The notes under the pieces were generated by a model. The model saw only the letters and a program-made list of their open reading frames with translations. It ran no database searches and had not been told where the DNA came from. From Leishmania infantum JPCM5 (lineage: Eukaryota > Euglenozoa > Kinetoplastea > Trypanosomatida > Trypanosomatidae): a DNA stretch of 64,000 bases. The stretch is taken from positions 1,836,951 through 1,900,950 of the forward strand of contig NC_009420.2 in assembly GCF_000002875.2 (NCBI RefSeq), read 5' to 3'. Made by a program: the position numbers and the translations under genes. Below are positions 1 through 9,408 of the stretch, piece after piece. The stretch's first letter is position 1. Each line of letters starts with the position of its first letter.

Positions 1-2157
1 CGGAGGACCGATTCCCGAGCTGATGTGTTCGGGGCGCACGTCATGGACACATACGCTCGAGCCGAGGAGGAGTGTGTACCGAACTCGGGCGCCACAGCTG
101 CAGGTGACCTCACTGCGCAGCCCGCGCTTGTGCTGAGCGAGCCCCGCCCGACGTGTGCGGACGCGCTGCTTCACACGAGAGCGGTGGACGCTGTGCTCCA
201 CGGGAGCGCAACCGCCGCCTACGCGAAACTGCCCACCGCGACCACAGCGGTGGCCGAAGTGCCTGTTGTGGCGGCGCCAGCGCCTACGAAAAGGCTGTCC
301 AGGGAGCGAGGCCACGCGGAGTCGTCGTTGCGCAGTGCTGGTAGCGGCTACAAGGCCAGCAGAGATGCCCCTGTGGTGGCCCAGCCTGCAGAGGCTTCGC
401 GAGGTACGTCATCGATAATAGCGCGCGCGGCCGAGCGGTCTATGAGCTCCTCGCTGACGGAGAGCTCCGGCTTTGTTATGCGGAAGGCTCCGCAAGATCC
501 CAAGGAGGCAAACGAGGCAGCACGAGAAATCTCCGACAGCGTTGACTTCTCAGACTCGAAGCACATGTCGCCGGCGGCGACGACGACGGATTTCCAGTGC
601 ACAGCAGAGGAGTCTCCTTCACGGCAGGCGTTCGCTGCTGGAATGGGCACTGAGGAGTCAACTGCCGTGTTGGATAGCGCGATGGCGCGTCCTCTGCTGG
701 CGAGCACCACCTTGACCAGCGCCGTCATCCCTGCTGTGCGGATGGTCGTGTTTCCCAAGCACGATGCCGAGAAGGGGTTTGAGGATCCAGAGACCCACGC
801 GGCTGTCCCGAGGCGGATCTGCGATGCAGCGTACACAGACCTGTCGTCCTCGCTGGGCTGGCCGCCGACTACGAGGGGCAAAGCCACTGTCGCCGCGCAT
901 GTGCCCAGTAGCGTCGCTCCTGTTGGAGGCTCAGCAAGGTCCCCACCAAAGGCATCTGCGAGCTCTCTCTCCCGCGAGGACGATTCACGCAGCTCACATT
1001 CGCGTAAGTGCCCCCGGGTGACGGGCGTAGCAGTCGAGGACGAATCCAGGGTAGTCTTCCGAGACGAAGCAGAGGCCTGTGCGCGCGCCATGGGCAAATA
1101 TAGGCCTCTTTCACCGCCGCCGGAGGAGCTAGAGCCGCTTCAGACGCGATGGCACGATTGCGAGACCGGAATGGCAGTCGTAGACCACGCTATGGTGGCG
1201 TGTGACTTGCCGACGCCGCTGTCCCACGAGCACACGCTCCGGCGAGTGGGCGGTGATGCACTGCCCACCATGAATGGAGAGAACACAGAAGAGTACCGCG
1301 CCCTGCCCCCCAGTATGTTGTCGCCTTCCCCGGTCTACCCCGTCTCGAGTGCCCGCAGAGGTCATGAACACGCCAGTGACGGAATGCGAGATGATAACAC
1401 TCCCCATCGAAAGGTGAGCGAAGGAGCCGACTCCCTTGAGGTGTCGCCGCTGCCACTGGCGCTGACGCGCAGTCTCTCCGAAGTCTATGGCACCGATTAC
1501 GCTTTGATGCTCGAAGACATGGCTGCCTCCGATGTGGATCTTCTCCGTCGTCGCCACCGCACCACAGAGGAGAGCTGGTACTCGAGTGCGTCGTGGCCGT
1601 ACCACCGCAGCTGGCGCGGCGCCGCTGAATCTCTCGCGAGCGCCATATCGTCAACGCAGAACATTGCGCAAGTGCGAGAGCTGCTGGATCGCTTGACAGG
1701 GATCAGCCTGACGGATTTGGCAGACAAGGACAAGCAAGAGCTGTACAATGCCCTGGCGCAGCAGCAGGCAGTGGTCAATGAGCTGAAGACTGCGCTCCAC
1801 GGCGGCAGCACTCACGTGGGTGGCAGAGGGCAGTTTAGCAACGCAACTCACCGACCAACACTCCAGCGCAGGCGCAGAGCGCAGCTGCGGCCGCCACCGG
1901 AAGAAACGGACGACCGAGGCGAGCAGGCGTTTGCCCACGCGGGGCGAGCTGTTCGGCGCAAGCCGCGCGACACGCTCGGCGAGGGCGCAGGCACGTGGCG
2001 CAGCTTAATGTCTCCCATGACGGCAGAGTCCGGCGGCTCTGCCGCGCACACGGTGCAGAGCGATGTCGATGGGCAGCTGGCCGAGACGGACGTTTCATCG
2101 CAGGTGAATGAGCCGCTTCAGTTTTCAGCCTCCACGAGTCTGCCGGCGTCCACGTAA
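1..2157 (+). CDS. Hypothetical low-complexity protein, 5' end outside the window
   Basis: The reading frame is open from the first base of the window to the TAA at 2155-2157, about 718 codons, so the gene probably starts upstream. The first ATG inside the window is at 43 and is an alternative start. The protein is rich in Ala, Ser, Glu and Arg and mostly looks disordered. One more ordered, conserved-looking stretch sits near residues 490-600: an aromatic patch (WYSSASWPYHRSW) followed by a helical segment (IAQVRELLDRLTGISLTDL). I recognise no domain. It is the first of fourteen same-strand genes and its codon use is GC3-rich like its neighbours. I am confident it is coding, because three long antisense and alternate-frame ORFs over it look like shadows. 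Its function is unknown. Confidence 0.8.
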   Translation, partial: RRTDSRADVFGAHVMDTYARAEEECVPNSGATAAGDLTAQPALVLSEPRPTCADALLHTRAVDAVLHGSATAAYAKLPTATTAVAEVPVVAAPAPTKRLSRERGHAESSLRSAGSGYKASRDAPVVAQPAEASRGTSSIIARAAERSMSSSLTESSGFVMRKAPQDPKEANEAAREISDSVDFSDSKHMSPAATTTDFQCTAEESPSRQAFAAGMGTEESTAVLDSAMARPLLASTTLTSAVIPAVRMVVFPKHDAEKGFEDPETHAAVPRRICDAAYTDLSSSLGWPPTTRGKATVAAHVPSSVAPVGGSARSPPKASASSLSREDDSRSSHSRKCPRVTGVAVEDESRVVFRDEAEACARAMGKYRPLSPPPEELEPLQTRWHDCETGMAVVDHAMVACDLPTPLSHEHTLRRVGGDALPTMNGENTEEYRALPPSMLSPSPVYPVSSARRGHEHASDGMRDDNTPHRKVSEGADSLEVSPLPLALTRSLSEVYGTDYALMLEDMAASDVDLLRRRHRTTEESWYSSASWPYHRSWRGAAESLASAISSTQNIAQVRELLDRLTGISLTDLADKDKQELYNALAQQQAVVNELKTALHGGSTHVGGRGQFSNATHRPTLQRRRRAQLRPPPEETDDRGEQAFAHAGRAVRRKPRDTLGEGAGTWRSLMSPMTAESGGSAAHTVQSDVDGQLAETDVSSQVNEPLQFSASTSLPAST

Positions 2158-2935
2158 GATACAGGATGGGCACAACGAAAAGAAGGATGCCCGCTAATGG
2201 CCGCGCACGCACGAAGAGATGGCGTGACGTTCCCCTCGCAACACACCAGAACACAAGCGAAGACGAAAAAAAAAAAAGGATGGAAACTCGAGTCCATGTC
2301 TGCTCAGCACTTGCAGATGCGAGCCCACCCTGCAGCGCCTAAGCAAACTATAGAGAGGCTCACTAAAGGGACCGCCTCTGTGGACGCACGCCACATGCGG
2401 TGTCGTCTATCGACTGGCATGCACACGCTCGTTTCTTTGTGGATGTGGGTGCATACCTCTCCGGCGTTTACTGCGCCACTTGCATGACGTGCACGCACCG
2501 CGAGAGGCAAGGAGAGACGGCTTTCGTTTCCAGAGACGTTTGGGACTATCGGGTTTCTCCATGGCAGGTCAAGGACGTGCAGGGCACTCGGGTGTCTCTC
2601 GTCACCCGTGCGGGCCCCCACACGGGGTGCTTCGTCTCCCTCTATCGCTTCCTCTCTCTCCCGCCCGCCTCTCACACGGCTTTAATGCTCCCTGAATCCG
2701 TCGACACGCTGCGTTCACAAGGGCTGTGTGTATGACTCCAATAGAGCATCTCACCAACGCAGCCTTCTGCGCCCCCTTCTTCACCCAAAATTTTTCCTTC
2801 TCTTTCGCCATCCGTGCCTCCCTGCCATCGTAGCAGAGCCAAGGCCTCGTGAGCGCATAGGTGCATACACGGGAGGTTTCCTTTATTATTATTTTGTGTC
2901 TTTTGTCTCTGCTTTGCTTTTGTCTACGACTCCTC
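2158..2935 (+). other. Intergenic / UTR region
   Basis: This stretch holds the 3'UTR of the first gene and the 5'UTR of the PIG-P-like gene. It contains an A-tract at 2267-2278 and the pyrimidine tract that marks the next trans-splice site. No convincing gene is seen on either strand. Confidence 0.6.
2765..2836 (+). promoter_or_regulatory. Predicted spliced-leader acceptor for PIG-P-like gene
   Basis: A pyrimidine-rich tract is followed by AG at 2832-2833 or 2835-2836. No ATG lies between these and the start at 2936, so that ATG would be the first in the mature mRNA. Confidence 0.5.
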
Positions 2936-3406
2936 ATGACGGAGGACAGCCAAGGTGCGCAAATCGCCATCAACGGCTTCATCGGCTCCATACTCATTGT
3001 AGTGGGCTCCATCACCTACGTTCTCTGGGCCGTACTGCCAGATGACGTGCTGCACCGGCTGCACCTGACCTACTACCCGGATCGCTACTGGGCCGTAGCC
3101 ATTCCGGCCATTCTCGTTATGTTTCTCTTCCACTACTTCACCACGTCTTGGCTGCTGGTGCTTGTCACAACGCACCCGTTGACGGATGGCCGGTGCATCA
3201 CGGACGTGGACAGCAAGCCGGACAAGGAGATCGAGGTCGGCGCACTGGCAGACTCTAGCAGTAGCGTGCCACCATGGGTGGATATTCCAGTGTCGGTTGC
3301 AAGTCACCTCTTGTTCGAGCCGTGGAATGAGAAAGTGCGATACAACGCGCCAGGTCCGACGGAGATGATGAATGGAGAAAACGGGAGGAGGGGGCGGTTT
3401 GTCTGA
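2936..3406 (+). CDS. PIG-P-like subunit of GPI-GlcNAc transferase
   Basis: A protein of 156 residues with the shape of a PIG-P domain. A first hydrophobic segment runs at about residues 10-32 and ends in YVLWAVLP. It is followed by a short loop with LTYYPDRYWAVAIP, and then a second membrane segment at about 52-75. The YxLWxxLP and TYYPxxYWAxAxP signatures are hallmarks of PIG-P. This small ER-membrane subunit belongs to the complex that transfers GlcNAc to phosphatidylinositol, the first step of GPI-anchor synthesis. That fits an organism whose surface coat is GPI-anchored. The tail after residue 80 is hydrophilic and diverged. The start is the ATG at 2936; an upstream in-frame GTG would add a hydrophobic stretch translated from the T-rich leader and is rejected. 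The fold assignment is fairly sure; activity is inferred. Confidence 0.8.
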   Translation: MTEDSQGAQIAINGFIGSILIVVGSITYVLWAVLPDDVLHRLHLTYYPDRYWAVAIPAILVMFLFHYFTTSWLLVLVTTHPLTDGRCITDVDSKPDKEIEVGALADSSSSVPPWVDIPVSVASHLLFEPWNEKVRYNAPGPTEMMNGENGRRGRFV

Positions 3407-4109
3407 GGGGTGCCCATGTGCGGGGCAACATGTGTGTGCTCGCATTACGAGCCCCTACAGGTCACCCGCGCAGCTCGTCGCGTCTGCGTTTACGTGTGTT
3501 GCGTGGTGATGAGTTTACGCCTCCATCAACCTCTGCTCCGCGCTTCATTGTCGGTTGCAGTGACAGCTGCTCACGTCACGTTCTAGGCCGCAGCGAAGTG
3601 TGGTGTGCGTGCTGTCCGCCGTAATGGTGGTCGCCTGACAGAAAACAGAAGACAACAAAAGGGATCGCCGTCAGGAGAGGTAAAAGGGCAGACCAGCAGC
3701 GTGCGTCTTCTTGCTAACTCGCTCCTGGTCGTCGCGCGCGTGCAACGTATGCGCGTACCCGAGTGGTGTCGGTGTCGAACGCTTCTGAAGTTTAGGGATG
3801 CCCGCCGCGCTGCCTCCTGGAAAAGGACGAGAAGGGATGAGGGAGGGAAGGGGAGGAGGAAGCGCGTATCGAACATGACGGTACACGACAACGCGACCTT
3901 TTGTCCTGCTACTATGTGCCACATCCGCCCAGCGCTTCCGTGCTTCACGGCGCTTCATCTGAATTTTCGTTCATGCACACCGTCCCGTCACTGATTGAGC
4001 ACACGCACACACAAGCTTGTACGCGCGCATTCACGAAAGGTACTCTGGACCTCCCCCCCTCCTCACCCTTCCCCCAGCCCGCCTCTTTCTTTTCGCTTGC
4101 TCAGCCGCA
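3407..4109 (+). other. Intergenic / UTR region
   Basis: A 3'UTR and 5'UTR segment of mixed composition with a purine-rich patch near 3830-3865 and a C/T tract before the next gene. No gene is recognised. Confidence 0.55.
4050..4104 (+). promoter_or_regulatory. Predicted spliced-leader acceptor for helical-repeat gene 1
   Basis: A strong C/T tract with AG at 4076-4077 and again at 4103-4104, only 6-33 nt before the ATG at 4110. Either would leave that ATG as the first in the mRNA. Confidence 0.55.
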
Positions 4110-5963
4110 ATGTCGTTGATGCGGTCGTGCGTGCGTCTCCAACAGACCGCGCTGGAGGTTTCTACGCTTCACCGACTGCTGCGGCACTGCGCACGTCACC
4201 CTGAGCGCTTCGAGTTGGCGGAAATGTATAAGCTTGGCATCCTTCTGAAAGATTCAAACGACGCACTGGCGTTGAGCTCAAACACGGAGCTCTTGAAGAG
4301 CTTGGCGAGCCGCTACGCGCAGATCCGCGAAAATGCATCGCCTTTTCAAAAATCCTTGTTGGACGCGGTACTGCCTCGCTCGCAGTCTGTGTCGACGTCG
4401 AGGAGCAGTGCAGCAGGGGCTGGTGCAGCGGAGGCGCAGCTAACCACGGGATCGCCGAGTGCACCAGACGGTGCCCTGCCGGTGACGGCGCATGAGTACT
4501 TCAAGGCGATCATGGAACTGGCGAAGGACGCGGAGGCGGAGCACTACCGTGCCGTTGCCCGCGAGGCGCGCGCATCATCGCGCGGCCCGCTGCACGACGC
4601 GAGCGTGGACATGCAAGAAGGCGTGTCTCCCGGACGAAGCGGGACCGCAGCGCCTGCACCGTCTCGGAGTGATGACACGAGCGCAGCGGGCCTCGGTGAA
4701 GCGCTCGGAAGTAGCCGCACAGAAGTGTTGGAAGCTCACCTCACCGCCCTTGAGCCGAACCTTCGTCAACTGTCGCCGGCAGAGACGTGCCACCTCATCA
4801 AAACCCTAGCAAAGTTTAACTACACAAACTACGAGCACGCTGTGCTCCTGACGCGTCGCGGATGTGAAATCTCTGGACAACTAAAGTGCCGTGAGCTGTG
4901 TCAGCTCTTCTTCAACCTGCATAAACTGCACACGCGGGACTCCTTGGTCGCCATCGTGAAGCATCTTCTCGAGCACACAACGGAGATGACGGCCGACGAC
5001 GTGTTTTTGCTCTCTCAGGCGCTCGAACGGCAGGAGAACACGTCGTCGGCGTCGCAGCGCCTCTTGGCACCGTTGGTGGCGCAGGCCATCAAGAAACTGC
5101 CCGATGCCCCCTCTGCAGCATACCATCGTGCCCTCCTAGTGTCCATGGCGCGCTATAATGTGGCGCACCGTGCTACTTTGCAAGTGGTGCTCCGGGACTG
5201 GGTAGAGCACTGGAAGGCGACGACCTCAGAGCGGGATTTGCTGAAAATGTTCGAGGCCGCCGCGTCGCTCATGTCGGCCGCGAAGTTGGAGGGATTGCAG
5301 CAGCTGGTGGAGCGCCTCACGGAACTGGCGCCGACGATGGATGTGTGCCTCATGGACCGTGCCATGGACCTTCTATCCATGGTACCAATGGACATGAGTA
5401 CCAAGTGCATGATGTCCATCTTGGCGAGGCTTGTTGGCGAGGCAGGTCACTTGAGCGTTCGACAAGTCGTCTTCATCCTGCAGCTGCTCTCCACCTACCC
5501 ACCAGCCAAGGGACACACGGCGGTGGTGTCGATGGCCTACGCGGCGTCCATTCGTGCCCCTTCCATGGACACCGAGTCACTTGAGAGTGTCGTCATATCG
5601 CTCGCCATGCTGCAGCTCTACACGGACGACTTCTTCACCATTGCTCACGTGCTGCAGGCGCAGAAGGGTGGCATGCGCAGCTTTGCGGCTGTACAGGAGC
5701 TGCTGCGGCACTGCACATCGGAGATGGCCGCCACCGAGCGTGGTCTCGGTATGCTGGCCAACGTCATTTGTACTGTGGCTCCGATGCTGAACGATGAAGA
5801 GCTTGCCTCTTGTCGCCGCGCGCTGGTGAACTTGGGGGTGCAGGACCGCAACGTGTTGCAGGGCATCTTTGCAAGGGCTAAGAAGCTTCACCGCACTCAG
5901 TCCACCGGCCACGCACGCAAGAAGCGCCTTGGCAGCTATGATCCAATGGCAGACCTGCTCTGA
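4110..5963 (+). CDS. Helical-repeat protein, probably mitochondrial RNA-binding type (paralogue 1)
   Basis: A 617-residue, almost entirely alpha-helical protein. The N-terminus (MSLMRSCVRLQQ) is basic and Ser-rich, like a mitochondrial presequence. Residues about 120-215 form an Ala/Ser-rich low-complexity insert. The rest is a series of degenerate helical hairpins with the periodic pattern of P..L..LSP.E...L...LAK, resembling the ARM/HEAT/PPR-like proteins of the trypanosomatid gRNA-binding and mRNA-stabilising complexes. It is homologous to the next gene downstream: both have a PFQ.SLL block early on and a TYPPAKGH / LYPGARGH block late. The C-terminus is basic (ARKKRLGSYDPMADLL). The ATG at 4110 is the first after the splice signals. 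The tandem homology is visible directly; the mitochondrial RNA role is inference and no orthologue is named. Confidence 0.7.
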   Translation: MSLMRSCVRLQQTALEVSTLHRLLRHCARHPERFELAEMYKLGILLKDSNDALALSSNTELLKSLASRYAQIRENASPFQKSLLDAVLPRSQSVSTSRSSAAGAGAAEAQLTTGSPSAPDGALPVTAHEYFKAIMELAKDAEAEHYRAVAREARASSRGPLHDASVDMQEGVSPGRSGTAAPAPSRSDDTSAAGLGEALGSSRTEVLEAHLTALEPNLRQLSPAETCHLIKTLAKFNYTNYEHAVLLTRRGCEISGQLKCRELCQLFFNLHKLHTRDSLVAIVKHLLEHTTEMTADDVFLLSQALERQENTSSASQRLLAPLVAQAIKKLPDAPSAAYHRALLVSMARYNVAHRATLQVVLRDWVEHWKATTSERDLLKMFEAAASLMSAAKLEGLQQLVERLTELAPTMDVCLMDRAMDLLSMVPMDMSTKCMMSILARLVGEAGHLSVRQVVFILQLLSTYPPAKGHTAVVSMAYAASIRAPSMDTESLESVVISLAMLQLYTDDFFTIAHVLQAQKGGMRSFAAVQELLRHCTSEMAATERGLGMLANVICTVAPMLNDEELASCRRALVNLGVQDRNVLQGIFARAKKLHRTQSTGHARKKRLGSYDPMADLL

Positions 5964-6866
5964 GCAAAGGCGAAAAGTATGTGCGCCATGGGTTAATGCG
6001 GAGGCGCAGAAGGGAAGCGCCAAAAGGAGAGAAGCAATAGAGGAACTGCGTCTGTATGTGTGTGTGTGTGTGTGCGTGGGTCGGCTTGCGTGGCTCTCGT
6101 GTGTGTTCCCTAGCCCGTTTTCGTTGAGATGATGCGGCTGCCGGTTGTGGAGTGCATATTCAGTCGCGCTAGTGCTCGTCGTCTATCTTTCTCATGCCTT
6201 GCTTGTTATCTTCCGGCGTAGACAAGAAAACAGATGCTAGAGGCGGCGCAGCGAAACGGCTAAAACAGGATCACACGCGAAAGTGCTCCAGAAGAGCAAC
6301 GTGTGAGCGCAACTTTAGTCAGCTGAGTGTCGGCAGGCGACGGATGTGCATCTCAGGAGCGACAGGGCGTGGGGGGTGGGTCACACGAGGGCAACGAGGC
6401 AACTTCTCAGGGGCTTTCCCATCCAGGCAGTGCCATACGCGCACCGATATGAGGTAGGCTGTCGGAGGTCTTGGAGCTGAGCGCATCCTCACATGATGTG
6501 TGTTCGGCTTCCCTCCCCACTCAGAGAGCACATGGTGAGCATGTGAAAAGGAAAGAGCGGAAACCTATAGCGCCCTTGTCTTCCCGGATGGTACGCTGCG
6601 TTTGCTCTCCCTCCATCCCTCCCCCTCTTGCCTCTCCGTTTTTTTTTTCTGTTTCGCTTTGCATCTGTCGCGATGACAGCGCGCTGACACGAAGCGAGAG
6701 GGCAGTCCACGCACGCACGTCTGCAGCGGTACTCGACGGCTCGGTCGCGAGGCTCCATCGCCGCGGGCCGAACGCAGCCTGACCGGAGCGCGAACACTAG
6801 GCAGATTACGTCACCGTAGGGAAGCCGCCACTTGCGACTGCAGTGACGGGGTTGGAGTAAGGAAGC
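5964..6866 (+). other. Intergenic region between the two paralogues
   Basis: A 0.9 kb UTR segment with a TG dinucleotide run at 6057-6074 and a long C/T then T tract at 6606-6665. No coding gene is seen. Confidence 0.6.
6606..6679 (+). promoter_or_regulatory. Predicted spliced-leader acceptor for helical-repeat gene 2
   Basis: A pyrimidine tract with a T10-type core is followed by AG at 6678-6679. An ATG at 6673 precedes the AG and would be removed. The next ATG is the start at 6867. Confidence 0.5.
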
Positions 6867-8519
6867 ATGAGCCGCGCAGCAGCCGGCACCGCTGCCGGCG
6901 TAGCGGTGATGGGCCTCTTTTCCCCCGCTCTCTCGACAGGAAACCGCCCTGCGTCTCTCGATTACATTTTTCAGCGCATTCGCCTCAACCTGGTCCCGTT
7001 AAACGCCCAGGACATCTACCAAATATGCACTGTCGTCTACAACAATGACACACTGGGTGTGCTGAGTGACGCCGAGCTGATGCGCGGCATTGCTGACGCG
7101 TTTCAACGATCAGACCAGCGTGTGCTCAATCCGTTTCAGGCCAGTCTTGTCATGGACACGCTGCGACGTGCTGGCATCAACGCGTCGCCCAAGGAGGTGA
7201 TGGTGCCGGAGGAGGAGGCGATTTCCCCAGAGACGCTGCTTAACGTGCTGCGTGCCATGAACGTGCACGGCGGCACGCGCGACGAGCGCAAGATAGATGA
7301 GGTGCTGAAGAATATACCTGCGGTACTGGACGAGTTCAGTCCTACCCAGCTGTCTCTTGCGCTGTGTGAGCTAGCGAAGCTGCGCTGCGCCAACGCCGAG
7401 GCCATGAATCGAATAGCCAAGCGGCTCTTTGAGAAAACGGAGGACTTGAGCGCCATGGAGGTGTCACTGACAACCATCGCGCTTGCCAAGACCCGGGGGA
7501 TGCCGTACGGGACAGTGCGACGTGCCTTTGCGCTGTCTGAGCAGCGGCTCGACGAGTTTCAGCCGGATGACTACGTGAACGTGCTGTTGGGGCTGCAAGC
7601 GGCAGGGAAGCAGTATAGCCGCACCTTTGTGAAGCTGGTCGAGGCCGCGCTCGGCAAGGTGGAGAACTTGGACGCAGTAACATTGACGCAGTTTCTGGTC
7701 ACCTTTACGGCACTTGACTATGGAAAACGCGAACACCTTGAAATTTTTGCGGACGCTCTCGTGGACGTCGCGAGTGATCTCGATCAGCAAAATCTGGTTC
7801 AGTCGCTTGTCGCACTTCAGCGACTCGATCTTCTTCACGAGGAGCTCTTCAGCGCGCTCGCCGCGTGCTTGATGCGTTATGCCAAAAATCTGGAGCCGCG
7901 CTTTATCGCACCTGTGATGGACATTTGCAGCGGAGTATCCCATAACACGGATGGCCTGATGCACGTGTTGCTCGATCGTGCAGTCGAGTGCACACGTATG
8001 CTGCATCCGAACGACCTTGCCGATATTCTGGATATTGTGGCGCTGTACCCAGGTGCTCGCGGCCACGCATTGGTGGAAGTCTTTGGTCGGCAGGCGCGGC
8101 TCCGGTTGGAACTTTTCAACCCTGTTGCCTTGGCCCGCGCAACACGGGGGCTTGCTCATCTCGGCTACAGAGATGTGGACTACTACACGCAGGCTGCCGA
8201 CACCGGGTTTCGCTTCGGGTTTAAGGATTGGAGTTCGCTGGAGCCGATCCTCATGGGCATGTGCTTCAATGAAGAGGCCCCGGTGCGCACAATCAAGGTG
8301 CTTGCCTCCTTCGTCTCGCAGATGGCAAAGTCCATGTCGCTGCAGGAGGTGGAGCGCGCGAATCGATATCTGGTGCGGCTCAAGTGCGAGGAGGACCATG
8401 TCTACCGCTCCCTGGCGAACCGCGTGATGCACTTTGTGAAGGAGATTACACCCGACATGCCACAAGAGCTTCAGGTATTGGTGCAGCGAGGGGCAGTGAA
8501 CCGGCTCACTGAAGGTTGA
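6867..8519 (+). CDS. Helical-repeat protein, probably mitochondrial RNA-binding type (paralogue 2)
   Basis: A 550-residue protein made of repeated helical hairpins from about residue 30 to the end, without the low-complexity insert of its upstream paralogue. Repeats share the pattern FSPTQLSLALCELAKL / FQPDDYVNVLLGLQAAG / LDAVTLTQFLVTFTAL, that is aromatic-x-P or L-D, then L..L.AL. This is reminiscent of ARM/HEAT-like subunits of the kinetoplastid RNA-editing mediator complex and of FASTK-type octotricopeptide-like proteins. Late blocks (ILDIVALYPGARGH and the following 40 residues) align by eye with the preceding gene. The N-terminus (MSRAAAGTAAGVAVMG) could be a short mitochondrial signal. 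A 333-codon antisense frame over it is a shadow produced by GC-rich codons. Coding status is very secure; function is inferred from architecture only. Confidence 0.72.
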   Translation: MSRAAAGTAAGVAVMGLFSPALSTGNRPASLDYIFQRIRLNLVPLNAQDIYQICTVVYNNDTLGVLSDAELMRGIADAFQRSDQRVLNPFQASLVMDTLRRAGINASPKEVMVPEEEAISPETLLNVLRAMNVHGGTRDERKIDEVLKNIPAVLDEFSPTQLSLALCELAKLRCANAEAMNRIAKRLFEKTEDLSAMEVSLTTIALAKTRGMPYGTVRRAFALSEQRLDEFQPDDYVNVLLGLQAAGKQYSRTFVKLVEAALGKVENLDAVTLTQFLVTFTALDYGKREHLEIFADALVDVASDLDQQNLVQSLVALQRLDLLHEELFSALAACLMRYAKNLEPRFIAPVMDICSGVSHNTDGLMHVLLDRAVECTRMLHPNDLADILDIVALYPGARGHALVEVFGRQARLRLELFNPVALARATRGLAHLGYRDVDYYTQAADTGFRFGFKDWSSLEPILMGMCFNEEAPVRTIKVLASFVSQMAKSMSLQEVERANRYLVRLKCEEDHVYRSLANRVMHFVKEITPDMPQELQVLVQRGAVNRLTEG

Positions 8520-9408
8520 TGTTGTGTTCCTGTGGATGCCATGCTGCGAAAGCGTCGCGCATGCTCAGAGATGAGTTTGCATAAAAGCAGGTGGCCGCCG
8601 TTTGTGTTGCGCGCACCACATGGGCCTACATGTAGCGCGTACAACGCATCACGTTGGTCCGTTGCTGCTGCCCTTGGATTGTTTGCTGTTTTCGGACTGT
8701 TGGCGTCATTCTGCAGAAGGTAGCGGGCGTGTTCTTGCCGTGGAGGAAAATGTGAACCACTCAGAGACGGGGGCAGGAGCAGCCAAGCTCTGCAAAGCAC
8801 GTACACTCGCACCGGCCAGCTCCGTCCGTGTTTTGCGGGGTGCGTTCTCTCGCCTTTAAGCACACACGCGGCTCTTTGCTCCCATTCAGCATCCATAGAA
8901 TCGGATGTCTCTGTGCGCTGGTTCACACTTCTTTCCACAAATCCGATCCCCGTCGGCTCTGCCTCGGCGATGCCAGTAAAACGTGAAGGCGCCCCCGCCC
9001 TGAATTCCACACGGTGCCCCTCTGCACACGATCGCACGACTGGCTCTTGCAGCGATATGGTCGTGCGCCTTTGCAGCCCACCCCACCTGCCCTCCCCTGA
9101 CCCACCTTACTCCGGTGTTCTGCTTCCCTCACTCCCTCGCCTTCCTGTCGGCGGCATTACTGCCTTTCACTGTTGTGCGCTGGCGGGGATGTCTCCATGG
9201 CAAGACCACCGCCACGACTGCAAACGCTTACACACGCATACAGAGACAAGCATAGGCACAGCGTCACCCGTGCGCCGAGGAGTTTCGCTGCCCCTTTACG
9301 CGCCACCGAGCCATCGCCGCACACACACGCATACACTCTCACTCTTTCCCTCCCCTTCTCCTCTGCTTACGGTCTCTATTCGGCTAGCGGTTCTTGTTGT
9401 CGTGCATC
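8520..9408 (+). other. Intergenic / UTR region
   Basis: 0.9 kb of UTR sequence, with C/T-rich blocks from about 9080 and CA-rich stretches at 9222-9340. No gene is recognised. Confidence 0.55.
9335..9387 (+). promoter_or_regulatory. Predicted spliced-leader acceptor for DUF1749-like gene
   Basis: A C/T tract followed by AG at 9386-9387. The ATG at 9409 is the first one after it, giving a leader of about 21 nt. Confidence 0.55.

Noticed and set aside
348..1097. 249-codon antisense frame over the first gene
   Set aside because: Same reason; it is low-complexity and lacks an upstream pyrimidine tract on its strand.
7464..8465. 333-codon antisense frame over the second helical-repeat gene
   Set aside because: It is a shadow of GC-rich codons: the + strand translation has a clear repeat pattern, the antisense one does not, and it has no splice signal.
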